Shown here: positions 35,445 through 43,648 of the stretch, in pieces
Layout of the letters: every line of letters starts with the position of its first letter
How positions within the stretch are numbered: the first letter of the stretch is position 1
Assembly: GCF_004118265.1 (NCBI RefSeq)
Contig: NZ_SDHW01000007.1
Span: 186,001-250,000 of the forward strand
Source: Lacibacter luteus
GTDB taxonomy: Bacteria > Bacteroidota > Bacteroidia > Chitinophagales > Chitinophagaceae
Direction of reading: 5' to 3'
DNA length: 64,000 nt
Program-made: the position numbers and the translations under genes
Notes under the pieces: generated by a model
The model's database searches: none
What the model was told of the DNA's origin: nothing
Seen by the model: only the letters and a program-made list of their open reading frames with translations

Positions 35445-38276
35445 CTAATTTACCTGTATTAATTTGCCGATTGCGGTTTTGTCATTCACTCTTAGTTTGT
35501 ATATAAGATTGCTTTCGGATAGATTTCTTGCATTATACTGTACGTTCTGTACAACTCCTGCTTTTATAAATCCTTCATACACTACACCAAGTCTTTGGCC
35601 CATTATATTGTACACTTCAAGTGTAGCTCTGCCGGAAACCGGTGAGGAAAATACAAAGGTTACTTTTGTATTGAAAGGATTTGGAAAGGCTTTTACATTC
35701 AGTTCAGCTCCCACTGTTTCAGCAGCATCGCTTGTTTTAACAGGAGCGCCTGTTACTTTACTCAATTGATCGCCTGTAAGTTTATCTGTTGGCTTTACAA
35801 TATTTGCCTGAGTTATTATTGGTGCAGCAAATTCAATTACCTGAACACAGCTGGCAACATTACCACTTGCATCAACAGCATACCATGTACGGCTGATGTT
35901 AGCACAATTGACATTATTGTTTTGCTGAGGAGCATCTTTATAATAAACAATTACCGAAGCATTTGAACAAGCATCTGTAGCTGTTGCAGTTCCTGTATTT
36001 GCAGGCAGTGTTGATGCTCCGCAAGTTAATGCAGTACCCAAAGCAACTGTTCTGTTTGCAGGACATGTAATTACCGGTGCAACTGCATCTGTAACAGTAA
36101 TTAACTGTGTGCAGGTGCTGGTATTGCCGCAAGGATCAACAGCTTTCCATGTACGTGTAATTGCTTTTCTTGAACAGTTTTCAACTACCACATCGGAAAA
36201 TGTTACTGTTGCTCCGCAGGCATCTGTAGCTGTTGCAGTTCCTGTATTTGCTGGCAAGGTTGATGCGCCGCATGCAATAGTAATATCTGCTGGGCAGTTT
36301 GTAATAACAGGAGGTGTGTTGTCAACTACATTAACGGTTAATTCACACGATTTTGTTGAAAGACCAGATGTGGATGTAAGTGTAATTCTGATTGTAAACT
36401 GGCTGTTGCAATTAAGTTGTGTTACAACATTTACACTGTTGCCTGTAGTTGAACCGCTGGTTGCAGCTCCGTTTGTATTTGGAGCAACAATAGTCCACTG
36501 TGCTGTAAAACCATCAGGTATTGCATCTGCCACTCCGTTGTTATCAGGATCGTATTTATAATTAGCAGTTGTGCCAGGGCATGGAGCAGGGCCTGTTACA
36601 AGACATGGAGGACTTGAGCGACGTATTTTTATTCGTACATCATCCGTGTTAGAACAACCTTTAGCATCTGTTCCTGTAACTCTGAAATCGTAAAAGTCGC
36701 TGATGCCAGTTAAACTGTTTACAGTAAATGTTGCAGTTCCATCTGCATTGTATGTAAATGTTATGTCATCTGCATTCGATGGATTCAGCTCTGCCCAAAC
36801 AAATGTTGTAGGGTTTGTACCGCCCGTACTGGTAGCTGTAAAGTTTACAACTTTGTATTTGTTTGTATTGAGGTTAAACTCATCAACCACTACGTCAACT
36901 TCATCTAATTGTGTAATAGCATTAAATACCATATCGAACGGTGCGGTGTTGTCGTTTGTAATCAATCCATCAATTGTTGGCTTAGGATTTATTTTTCCTG
37001 AAACAGCTACACGTTCACTTTCACAATTAATACCATTTGCTCTGCAGCTTACATAATAAGTATAAGTACCTGCTGCACTGCCTGCAGGAATAGTTAATGT
37101 ACTTCCGTCGGCAGAAACACCATCAGCAGCGCCTAATGCAGTACCACCGCTTGCTGCAGTGTACCATTTTGGACTGCTGCCTATACCACTGCAATTGGCA
37201 GAAAGAACTAATGCATTTGGATAACAAATTTCGCCACCTGTAGGTGTGGGAGGAGGTGGAGTTATATTCAATTCGCCTGTTACTAAATCCTGTAAGGATG
37301 CATTGAGCGATTGAGAATTTCGGGTTGATAACAGGAAGGTTGAAAAGCATGGTTCAATACCAAGTGCTGTTAAATTAAGATCGCCTTCAAAAAATGCGCC
37401 TGCATAAACAGTCGTATTTTGTCCGTTTACTTTTACAATTTTTGTGGTAGAAGGATAATCGGGCGAACCACCACTTGTTGCATATTGCCATGTTTCAACT
37501 CCATCTATTTCTACACGGCTGTAAGTTGGAACCGGAAATACTTCTGTATTTACAGCAGCGTTACCATAAGTTGTAGAAACACCCGGATCTATTTCGGTGA
37601 TTACCTGGAAATCGAAGCCGGCCTGGTTGTTTGCTACAATAAGATTGTAGATTTTCATTTTAGGATGTGCACCGCCACCTTCAAAAGCACTTACAATAAA
37701 AATATCGCCGGTATACACATTGTCGTTCGGGTTTGTATCGAGTGTGTGATTTCCAATAAAAGTGCTGGTAGAACCTGTTTTGGGTTTTAAACCTACCGCA
37801 TTTCTAAAAAACCAGAAACCAAAATTAGCATCACCGTTCAGCGAGGTTCTGTCGCCAAAAAAGTAAAGGTGATTTTCGGGATTAGCTTCGGTGCCTAAAT
37901 TTTTCATAAAGGAACCTGCATTGGCAATGTCTGTTTTGTTATTGGTGTTACCAAGATTCCAAACCCACGTTGAAATAGGATTGGGGTCTGCAGATCCTTG
38001 CGTGTATTGATCGTCTGAACTTGTAGATACATTAAACACATCATGTTCAAATCCCGATGAGAAATTTATATTGCTTAATAAGCCCGGCCATTCGCAAGGA
38101 TTACCATCAATATGTGGACGAAGCAATGGCGGATTACACGGCAATTGTGCATTAAGGTTGAAATATGCAACTGTAAATAGTAAAAAAAAGAATGCAGTTT
38201 TTGTTGTAGATGCAACTTTGGACATAACAAGACTCACTGAGTGTCCGACGGTACATCGTTGGGTTGAGTTACTCAT
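35445..38276 (-). CDS. T9SS cargo protein with HYR-like repeats
   Basis: A 943-residue exported protein. Signal peptide (ending NLNAQ), a beta-rich N-terminal half without a recognised domain, an Ig-like segment (ALVLSANCSGIGSSPKWYTA), HYR-like repeats (NCPADITIACGAS and CPANRTVALGTA, each followed by ASTLPANTGTATATDAC), and a type A T9SS sorting domain in the last 80 residues (AFPNPFNTKVTFVF, LEVYNIMGQRLG). It should cross the outer membrane through T9SS and be surface-attached. Start ATG 38276 or ATG 38225; upstream in-frame codons encode an intergenic repeat and are not likely translated. Confidence 0.88.
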   Translation of the reverse strand: MSNSTQRCTVGHSVSLVMSKVASTTKTAFFFLLFTVAYFNLNAQLPCNPPLLRPHIDGNPCEWPGLLSNINFSSGFEHDVFNVSTSSDDQYTQGSADPNPISTWVWNLGNTNNKTDIANAGSFMKNLGTEANPENHLYFFGDRTSLNGDANFGFWFFRNAVGLKPKTGSTSTFIGNHTLDTNPNDNVYTGDIFIVSAFEGGGAHPKMKIYNLIVANNQAGFDFQVITEIDPGVSTTYGNAAVNTEVFPVPTYSRVEIDGVETWQYATSGGSPDYPSTTKIVKVNGQNTTVYAGAFFEGDLNLTALGIEPCFSTFLLSTRNSQSLNASLQDLVTGELNITPPPPTPTGGEICYPNALVLSANCSGIGSSPKWYTAASGGTALGAADGVSADGSTLTIPAGSAAGTYTYYVSCRANGINCESERVAVSGKINPKPTIDGLITNDNTAPFDMVFNAITQLDEVDVVVDEFNLNTNKYKVVNFTATSTGGTNPTTFVWAELNPSNADDITFTYNADGTATFTVNSLTGISDFYDFRVTGTDAKGCSNTDDVRIKIRRSSPPCLVTGPAPCPGTTANYKYDPDNNGVADAIPDGFTAQWTIVAPNTNGAATSGSTTGNSVNVVTQLNCNSQFTIRITLTSTSGLSTKSCELTVNVVDNTPPVITNCPADITIACGASTLPANTGTATATDACGATVTFSDVVVENCSRKAITRTWKAVDPCGNTSTCTQLITVTDAVAPVITCPANRTVALGTALTCGASTLPANTGTATATDACSNASVIVYYKDAPQQNNNVNCANISRTWYAVDASGNVASCVQVIEFAAPIITQANIVKPTDKLTGDQLSKVTGAPVKTSDAAETVGAELNVKAFPNPFNTKVTFVFSSPVSGRATLEVYNIMGQRLGVVYEGFIKAGVVQNVQYNARNLSESNLIYKLRVNDKTAIGKLIQVN
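35971..36272. repeat. Nearly identical 53-base direct repeats inside the T9SS gene
   Basis: 35971-36023 and 36220-36272 differ at only 4 of 53 bases, at a 249-base spacing. They encode the shared ASTLPANTGTATATDAC segment of adjacent HYR-like modules. Such low divergence points to a recent duplication or gene conversion between modules. Confidence 0.8.
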
Positions 38277-39098
38277 AAATTTTAGTTTTAATGATTTAGA
38301 ATAAACTTCCCCATCTTTAAAAGGTGGTTTGGTTACAGGAAACATAGTTAAATGATGTTCTGTTCCGGTTTGCAGTAATTGGTTGTTGCGAATAGTAAGA
38401 ACAATAGTTCTCCATCCTGTAAAAAAATATTACAGGATAGATCATTATTACAGATCCGGAAAAGCAGTAAACAGCGTCGGGCAGTTGTAATGAAAATTTA
38501 TGGAAGAGTTATAGCAATAAAATAACCTATCAGTTTCTCTGATATAAATAACATTTCCAACATCACTTATTTAGCCAGGTGGTGGATACTGAGCAATTAA
38601 AGAAAGCTATCAATGTGCATTGGGTGGTGTATTTAAGGTTTATAAAAGGTTCAATAAAATGTATAGCGAATGTGTTGCACTGCATGAGCATAGCAATACA
38701 TTATCTTCTGAATTCAAATACATAACGCCTTGTTCAAACAGAGCTATCTGCCCGGTTGTAATTAACTCCTTGCGATTGGTAGATTTCAATACGAATTAAA
38801 ATAATAAGAGTACAGAAAGAGGTTGACAGGGGGTAGATATGATAATAGTCAGGAAGAGTGCCGATTAGAAAAAAGTATCATTGGGTAGTTTCAGCAGCTT
38901 TACTTTCATCAACCATAGTTGTAGTTGGCTGTTTAATAAAAGCGCTATTTTGAAATTAATGAGTTACACAAATTACAAGCTACAAATTAGAAATGCAAGT
39001 GTTTAGTAAAAAATGCTTAATTGAAAATTGCAAAAACTTTTGTGTCAAAAAAAAGCTAACTGCACTTGTAAAAATAGAATTTGTTCGTTGTTGCGGTA
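38277..39098. other. Gene-free region between T9SS gene and E2 gene
   Basis: About 820 AT-rich bases. A C/G-rich repeat similar to that at 5789 sits at 38304-38331. A 9-bp stem (ATCCTGTAA/TTACAGGAT, 38414-38438) follows, and a stretch of degenerate words (TTACACAAATTACAAGCTACAAATTAG) lies near 38960-38990. No coding potential seen. The T9SS promoter must be here. Confidence 0.5.
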
Positions 39099-39147
39099 AG
39101 TATAAAAAGAAAGCCGCATGCAATGCATGCGGCTTTCTTTTTATACT
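39099..39147 (-). terminator. Terminator of the E2 gene, 23-bp perfect stem
   Basis: A perfect 23-base inverted repeat (39099-39121 with 39125-39147) closed by a 3-base loop AAT. On the minus strand the stem ends in a T-rich part (CTTTTTATACT). It starts 6 bases after the E2 stop. The length is unusual for a terminator; it is symmetric and can act both ways. Confidence 0.88.
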
Positions 39148-39153
39148 AAGAGA

Positions 39154-40512
39154 TCAAATGTCTCTATCAGGATTAAAATTCTGCAACTCGTTTGCAACAG
39201 CAGTTAAGAAAGTTGCACCGAGGCTGCCATCGATAATACGATGGTCGTAGCTCATGCTCAAATACATCATGTGGCGAATGGCAATACTGTCGCCATGCGG
39301 TGTTTCAATTACCACAGGTCTTTTCTTAATGGCGCCAACAGCCAGCACAGCTACCTGCGGCTGATTAATAATTGGTGTGCCCATTAAACTTCCGAAAGTG
39401 CCAACGTTGGTTAAAGTAAATGTACCGCCAACAGTATCATCAGCTTTCAACTTACCATTACGGGCAGCATCTGCAAGGTTGTTTACCTGCTTGGTTAAAC
39501 CAACAAGGTTTAACTGATCTGCATTTTTAATAACAGGAACAATTAAGTTGCCGCTTGGTAAAGCTGTAGCCATACCAATGTTAATGTCTTTCTTTACAAT
39601 AATTCTGTCGCCATCAACAGAACTGTTAATGAGCGGATATTTTTTAATACATTTTGTGATTGCTTCAATAAAGAGTGGTGTAAACGTAATTTTTGTTCCT
39701 TCACGTTTTTCAAACTCTTTCTTCATTTTATCTCTCCACTGTACCAGGTTGGTTACATCTGCTTCGCTGAAACTTGTAACATGCGGACTGGTATGCTTGC
39801 TCTTTACCATGTGGTCGGCAATAAGTTTGCGCATACGATCCATTTCAATGATCTCTACATTACCACTGTAAACAGTTGGTGCAGTAGATGCAGCAGGAGC
39901 AGGAACATTATTGTTTGCTGCTGTTTCAACTCTGTTCATCGGCACAACCAATACCTCTTCTTTGCTTGCAGCTTGCGGCGAATAGCTGGCAGCTCCGGTT
40001 TTACGTGTACCCACATATTGCAGAATATCACGTTTGGTAACCCGGCCGTCGTTACCTGTGCCGGGAATCTTTTCCAGTTCAGCCATGCCAATGCCTTCCT
40101 GTGCAGCAATATTCAACACCAACGGAGAATAAAAGCGAATACCATTTGCAGGCGCACTTACTCTTGCACCGGCAGGTTGATAAGGAATTGCAGCATCTTC
40201 TTCTACAACTTCAACAACCGATTCCACAACCGGCGTATGTACAGGAGCAGTTGTAACAGTTGTTTCTGCCGCACCTGTTTTTATACGGGCAATAACAGCA
40301 CCAATAGGCACAACATCATTTTCATTAAACAACAATTCGCTTAAAACACCTTCTGCAGTGCTTGGTACTTCACTGTCTACTTTATCGGTAGCAATATCAA
40401 GCACCGTTTCATCCATTTTAATACTGTCGCCCGGTTTTTTGTGCCAGCGTAAAATGGTTGCTTCCATAATACTTTCACCAAGTTTGGGCATCACTAAATC
40501 AACTAAAGCCAT
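39154..40512 (-). CDS. 2-oxoacid dehydrogenase E2 (dihydrolipoamide acyltransferase)
   Basis: 452 residues. A lipoyl domain (residues 1-78) with the modified lysine in IATDKVDSEVPS; a Pro/Ala/Val-rich linker; an E3/E1-binding domain (about 130-170, SPLVLNIAAQEGIGMAELEKIPGTGNDGRVTKRDIL); and the acyltransferase core (about 220-452) with the active site SYDHRIIDG. It could be a pyruvate, 2-oxoglutarate or branched-chain enzyme. No E1 or E3 is adjacent, so it is separated from its partners. Single lipoyl domain. It has its own promoter at the end of cinA. Confidence 0.93.
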   Translation of the reverse strand: MALVDLVMPKLGESIMEATILRWHKKPGDSIKMDETVLDIATDKVDSEVPSTAEGVLSELLFNENDVVPIGAVIARIKTGAAETTVTTAPVHTPVVESVVEVVEEDAAIPYQPAGARVSAPANGIRFYSPLVLNIAAQEGIGMAELEKIPGTGNDGRVTKRDILQYVGTRKTGAASYSPQAASKEEVLVVPMNRVETAANNNVPAPAASTAPTVYSGNVEIIEMDRMRKLIADHMVKSKHTSPHVTSFSEADVTNLVQWRDKMKKEFEKREGTKITFTPLFIEAITKCIKKYPLINSSVDGDRIIVKKDINIGMATALPSGNLIVPVIKNADQLNLVGLTKQVNNLADAARNGKLKADDTVGGTFTLTNVGTFGSLMGTPIINQPQVAVLAVGAIKKRPVVIETPHGDSIAIRHMMYLSMSYDHRIIDGSLGATFLTAVANELQNFNPDRDI

Positions 40513-40658
40513 AAATGAGTTTTGATGTTTTATTTTTTGTTTCGCCGGCTACAGCATCTCTGTTCATCACCGGTTGTGTCACTCACTTGTGCAACACTGC
40601 AACCATCAGCTTGCTGAAAGCCGCACCGGAAAGCTGGACAAACAATCGTTAATCGGGC

Positions 40659-40687
40659 CAAAGGTAAGGATTGACGATCTAATTCAA
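40659..40687 (-). promoter_or_regulatory. Promoter of the E2 gene
   Basis: On the minus strand TTG (40687-40685), 18 bases, then TACCTTTG (40666-40659), a full match to the -7 box. It lies across the cinA stop codon and gives a 5' leader of roughly 145 bases. Confidence 0.65.
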
Positions 40688-41944
40688 GTTGTCGCCTTTA
40701 ATAAAACGGTAGAGCAATAGCATCGCATGCGCAGCTGTTAACTCAATATTTTTTAAACGGTCGAAACGGAAATACAGTTTTTTTGCAATTGCTTTTTCTC
40801 TGGTACCAACGGCCACCCATACAGTACCAACCGGTTTATCGGTTGTGCCGCCGCCGGGCCCCATAACACCACTTGTTGCAATGCCATAATCGGCAGTGGT
40901 GGTGTTTAACAAGCCGGTAAGCATTTCCCGAACAGTTTCTTCGCTAACAGCACCTTTTACTTCGAGTGTTTCATGGTTTACACCCAGTACATCTTCTTTT
41001 ACATCGTAGGCATATGCTACAACTGTTCCTTTAAAATAAACCGATGAGCCGGGAATAGAAGTAAGTAAATGTGCAATATATCCACCGCTGCAACTTTCGG
41101 CAGTTGCCATTGTTTGGTTTTTGCTCAGGAGTAATTTGCCAAGCGCTTCTTCTAAGGTAATGTCTTCGTTTATCACCATATGTTCTGCAACCTGTTGCTG
41201 CAGTTCTGTAAACTGTTCGTCAAGTTCCTGACTGAGTTTTTTTTCATCGTTACCCGTAGAAGTTAAACGCAACCGAACCATGCCATAATTAGGCAGGTAA
41301 GCCAGTTTAATATGTGCAGGTAATGCAATTTCCCATTCGTTAATCTTATCGGCCAGAAACGATTCGCCTACACCTGCGGTTAACAATGTACGGTGCAGGA
41401 TAAACGGAAGATGAAAGTCTTTTTGTAATAAGGGCAACACTTTATCCTGCATTAAGCCCTTCATTTCATGTGGTACACCGGGCATAGAAACATAAATGCA
41501 GTTACCCTTGCGAAAAAGCATGCCGGGTGCTGTACCCCGCTTGTTCATTAAAACAGTACACACATCGGGCACTTCTGCCTGTTTGATATTGCGGTCGATC
41601 ATGGGTCGGTTCAGTTTGCGAAAGATTGCAGTTACATGCTGCAGTACATTTTCGTCCATAATCATTTTGCCGCCAAAATAATCGCACAATAAAGGCTTGG
41701 TAATATCATCGGCAGTAGGGCCGAGGCCACCTGTAAGCAGGATAATTTGTGCATGTTCACTTTCTTCATCCAGTGCCTGCCAAATGTCTTCTCTTTTATC
41801 GCCAACTGCAACTCTCCGTTTTACCCAAACACCGATCTTATTCAGCTCTTGTGCCATCCACGCACTGTTGGTATCAATGGTTTGGCCGATCAATAATTCA
41901 TCCCCAATGGTAATAATGGAGGCATAGATTTGTTGATTCATCAT
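40679..41944 (-). CDS. cinA: CinA family protein (competence/damage-inducible; NMN amidohydrolase)
   Basis: 421 residues with two domains. The N-terminal MoaB/MogA-like COG1058 domain has ITIGDELLIGQTIDTNS and LTGGLGPTADDITK. The C-terminal CinA domain (about 250-421) has ATAESCSGGYIAHLLTSIPG and GIATSGVMGPGGGTTDKPVGTVW. The family deamidates nicotinamide mononucleotide and may hydrolyse ADP-ribose. It sits in a minus-strand cluster after the Uma2 gene, with 5 bases between them. Two ATGs are adjacent at the start; either is possible. Confidence 0.95.
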   Translation of the reverse strand: MMNQQIYASIITIGDELLIGQTIDTNSAWMAQELNKIGVWVKRRVAVGDKREDIWQALDEESEHAQIILLTGGLGPTADDITKPLLCDYFGGKMIMDENVLQHVTAIFRKLNRPMIDRNIKQAEVPDVCTVLMNKRGTAPGMLFRKGNCIYVSMPGVPHEMKGLMQDKVLPLLQKDFHLPFILHRTLLTAGVGESFLADKINEWEIALPAHIKLAYLPNYGMVRLRLTSTGNDEKKLSQELDEQFTELQQQVAEHMVINEDITLEEALGKLLLSKNQTMATAESCSGGYIAHLLTSIPGSSVYFKGTVVAYAYDVKEDVLGVNHETLEVKGAVSEETVREMLTGLLNTTTADYGIATSGVMGPGGGTTDKPVGTVWVAVGTREKAIAKKLYFRFDRLKNIELTAAHAMLLLYRFIKGDNLN

Positions 41945-41949
41945 AATAA

Positions 41950-42537
41950 TTAAATGCCTGTTCCTTTGTAAATAGCTGAGAGTGGAAGGTTGAATTGTAT
42001 GGTTTCGATCAAAATGCTTTTATCACCTTCAACCGGTGTATTGTAAACCCATTTGCCATCTGGTTGCTTCTTGACAATATAAATGCGTTGTTTTATTGTA
42101 TCAATCATAAAATACTCCTTGAGTGAAGGGATCAACTGATAATATAAAAGTTTTCTTCCTTTATCTACATTTTGCGTAGAGGGAGAAAGTATTTCAAAAA
42201 TAACGGCAGGATTTAAAAGAGTATCAAACTTATCGTCTTCCAGTTCTTCTTTTCCACAAACAATAATTACGTCAGGGTACATGTAAGAGCTTCTGTCTGC
42301 ATTGGTGGTTCTCATATTTTCTGCTAACACATTACATTCTTTGTCTTCGAGAAATTTGCCGATCTGTATTGTAAGATTAACAGCGATTTTGATGTGCTTT
42401 AAACTCGCACCACTCATGTTATACACTTGCCCGTCGAAATACTCATGCTTCTCATCGGAAGCACGTTCCATTTCAAGGTATTCTTTGGGCGAAATGAAAT
42501 TGTATTTGGGAGCCGGCTCTTTTACAAGATTATCCAT
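41950..42537 (-). CDS. Uma2 family (DUF820) putative endonuclease
   Basis: 195 residues with the restriction-endonuclease-like fold of Uma2 proteins: FISPKEYLEMERASDEKHEYFDGQVYNM, YPDVIIVCGKEE and PAVIFEILSPST give the D/E-x-K catalytic arrangement. The activity of most members is unproven. It is translationally close to cinA (5 bases). Confidence 0.9.
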   Translation of the reverse strand: MDNLVKEPAPKYNFISPKEYLEMERASDEKHEYFDGQVYNMSGASLKHIKIAVNLTIQIGKFLEDKECNVLAENMRTTNADRSSYMYPDVIIVCGKEELEDDKFDTLLNPAVIFEILSPSTQNVDKGRKLLYYQLIPSLKEYFMIDTIKQRIYIVKKQPDGKWVYNTPVEGDKSILIETIQFNLPLSAIYKGTGI

Positions 42538-42577
42538 ACTTTAAAATTAATTGAAAGAGGGGATAAGTACAAGTTAC

Positions 42578-42994
42578 TCAACCTTTGTTAAAATAGGGAC
42601 GAACGTGCTGTGCCAAAGCTTCGGGCATTGTACTGCGGGCCATCGTTTTTGCATCAAGAAAATACAGGACTATCCGGCCGATGGTTAATAATTTTCCTTC
42701 TTCGTTATATACTTCGTGATGAAATTCGATGCGATGATCGGTGGGTAATTCCCGCAGCTGTGTTTTAATCGTAAGCAAATCATCATACTTCGCCGGCCGA
42801 AGAAATTTGGTATGCAGCTCCACAATGGGCATTACAACTCCACTTGCTTCCATTTCTTTGTAGGTAAAACCCAATTCACGAATCGCTTCAGCACGGGCAA
42901 CTTCAAAGTATTGTGCATAATTGCCGTGGTATACCACATTCATCTGGTCGGTTTCGGCATAACGCACTCGTACCGTTGTTTCGCTGTTAAACAT
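42578..42994 (-). CDS. Acyl-CoA thioesterase, YbgC/FadM type
   Basis: A 138-residue hotdog-fold protein. RYAETDQMNVVYHGNYAQYFE holds the catalytic Asp and the HGNY tetrad of 4-hydroxybenzoyl-CoA/YbgC-like thioesterases. It hydrolyses acyl-CoAs; chain length unknown. Member of the minus-strand cluster. Confidence 0.92.
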   Translation of the reverse strand: MFNSETTVRVRYAETDQMNVVYHGNYAQYFEVARAEAIRELGFTYKEMEASGVVMPIVELHTKFLRPAKYDDLLTIKTQLRELPTDHRIEFHHEVYNEEGKLLTIGRIVLYFLDAKTMARSTMPEALAQHVRPYFNKG

Positions 42995-43024
42995 TGCTGG
43001 GGTGCAACAGATAGGTTGCGCTAT

Positions 43025-43432
43025 TTACTTAATTAATCCATCAACACTTGCTTTGCCGGGACCGCATAACAGAATTGCAAAGAAGCCGGTTAAATACAAG
43101 GCTGCCACTTCTCCTTTTGCAAACAAGGCACTGTTGTGCGCAACAAAAAATGCGTAACCCATTGCGATGATAATGGGAATAACAGTAAAACGTGTAAACA
43201 AACCAATGGCAACGAAAATAGAGCAGAAGAACTCTGCAAAAACAACCAATACAAGTGTAGTGGTGCTGCCTATGCCGAAGAGATTTACAAAATGATCCTT
43301 CCTGTCAGCAAAATTTACCAGCTTATCGTAACCATAGTTTACACACAAACTGATGCCGAACACGAGCCTTAATAATAAAAAGGAAATGTTAAAAGCTGTA
43401 GCCGAATAGTTGATGGACAAAAGTTTCTTCAT
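43025..43432 (-). CDS. DoxX family membrane protein
   Basis: 135 residues with four membrane helices (about residues 12-32, 52-75, 78-100, 105-125). FLLLRLVFGISLCVNYGYDKL and GLFTRFTVIPIIIAMGYAFFVAHN follow the DoxX pattern; relatives are linked to quinone or thiosulfate oxidation and to oxidative stress. First gene of the cluster DoxX-YbgC-Uma2-CinA. Confidence 0.88.
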   Translation of the reverse strand: MKKLLSINYSATAFNISFLLLRLVFGISLCVNYGYDKLVNFADRKDHFVNLFGIGSTTTLVLVVFAEFFCSIFVAIGLFTRFTVIPIIIAMGYAFFVAHNSALFAKGEVAALYLTGFFAILLCGPGKASVDGLIK

Positions 43433-43648
43433 ACGAACGTTGTAGTTTAGTTGCTGTACAGGTAAGCATTACAGCAGGGTTTTGTTCATGTATATTGATT
43501 TCGTTTGCGAAATTAACGGAACACAAACTTTTATCCACAAAAATCTGGAATGGTGTTTGAACGGTAACGGAGAGTTTACCTTTACCCGGTACAACAGACT
43601 TTAAGAGAACGGATAAAATATTTGCCAACGATGAACGTTTACCCGCTA

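Noticed and set aside
36109-36561. 150-codon plus-strand frame within the T9SS gene
   Set aside because: Antisense shadow of HYR-like repeats with biased Val/Thr composition.
33879-38276. Possible CRISPR-like repetition in the surface-protein genes
   Set aside because: Repeats are in frame, encode Ig/HYR modules, and lack the regular short-spacer pattern of an array.
39781-40344. 187-codon frame antisense to the E2 gene
   Set aside because: The Cys/Asn/Arg-rich product has no protein character and the opposite strand is a clear E2 gene.
43389-43628. 79-codon minus-strand frame between DoxX and TPR genes
   Set aside because: It overlaps the DoxX start, has no recognisable protein features and lies where the promoters of both genes should be.
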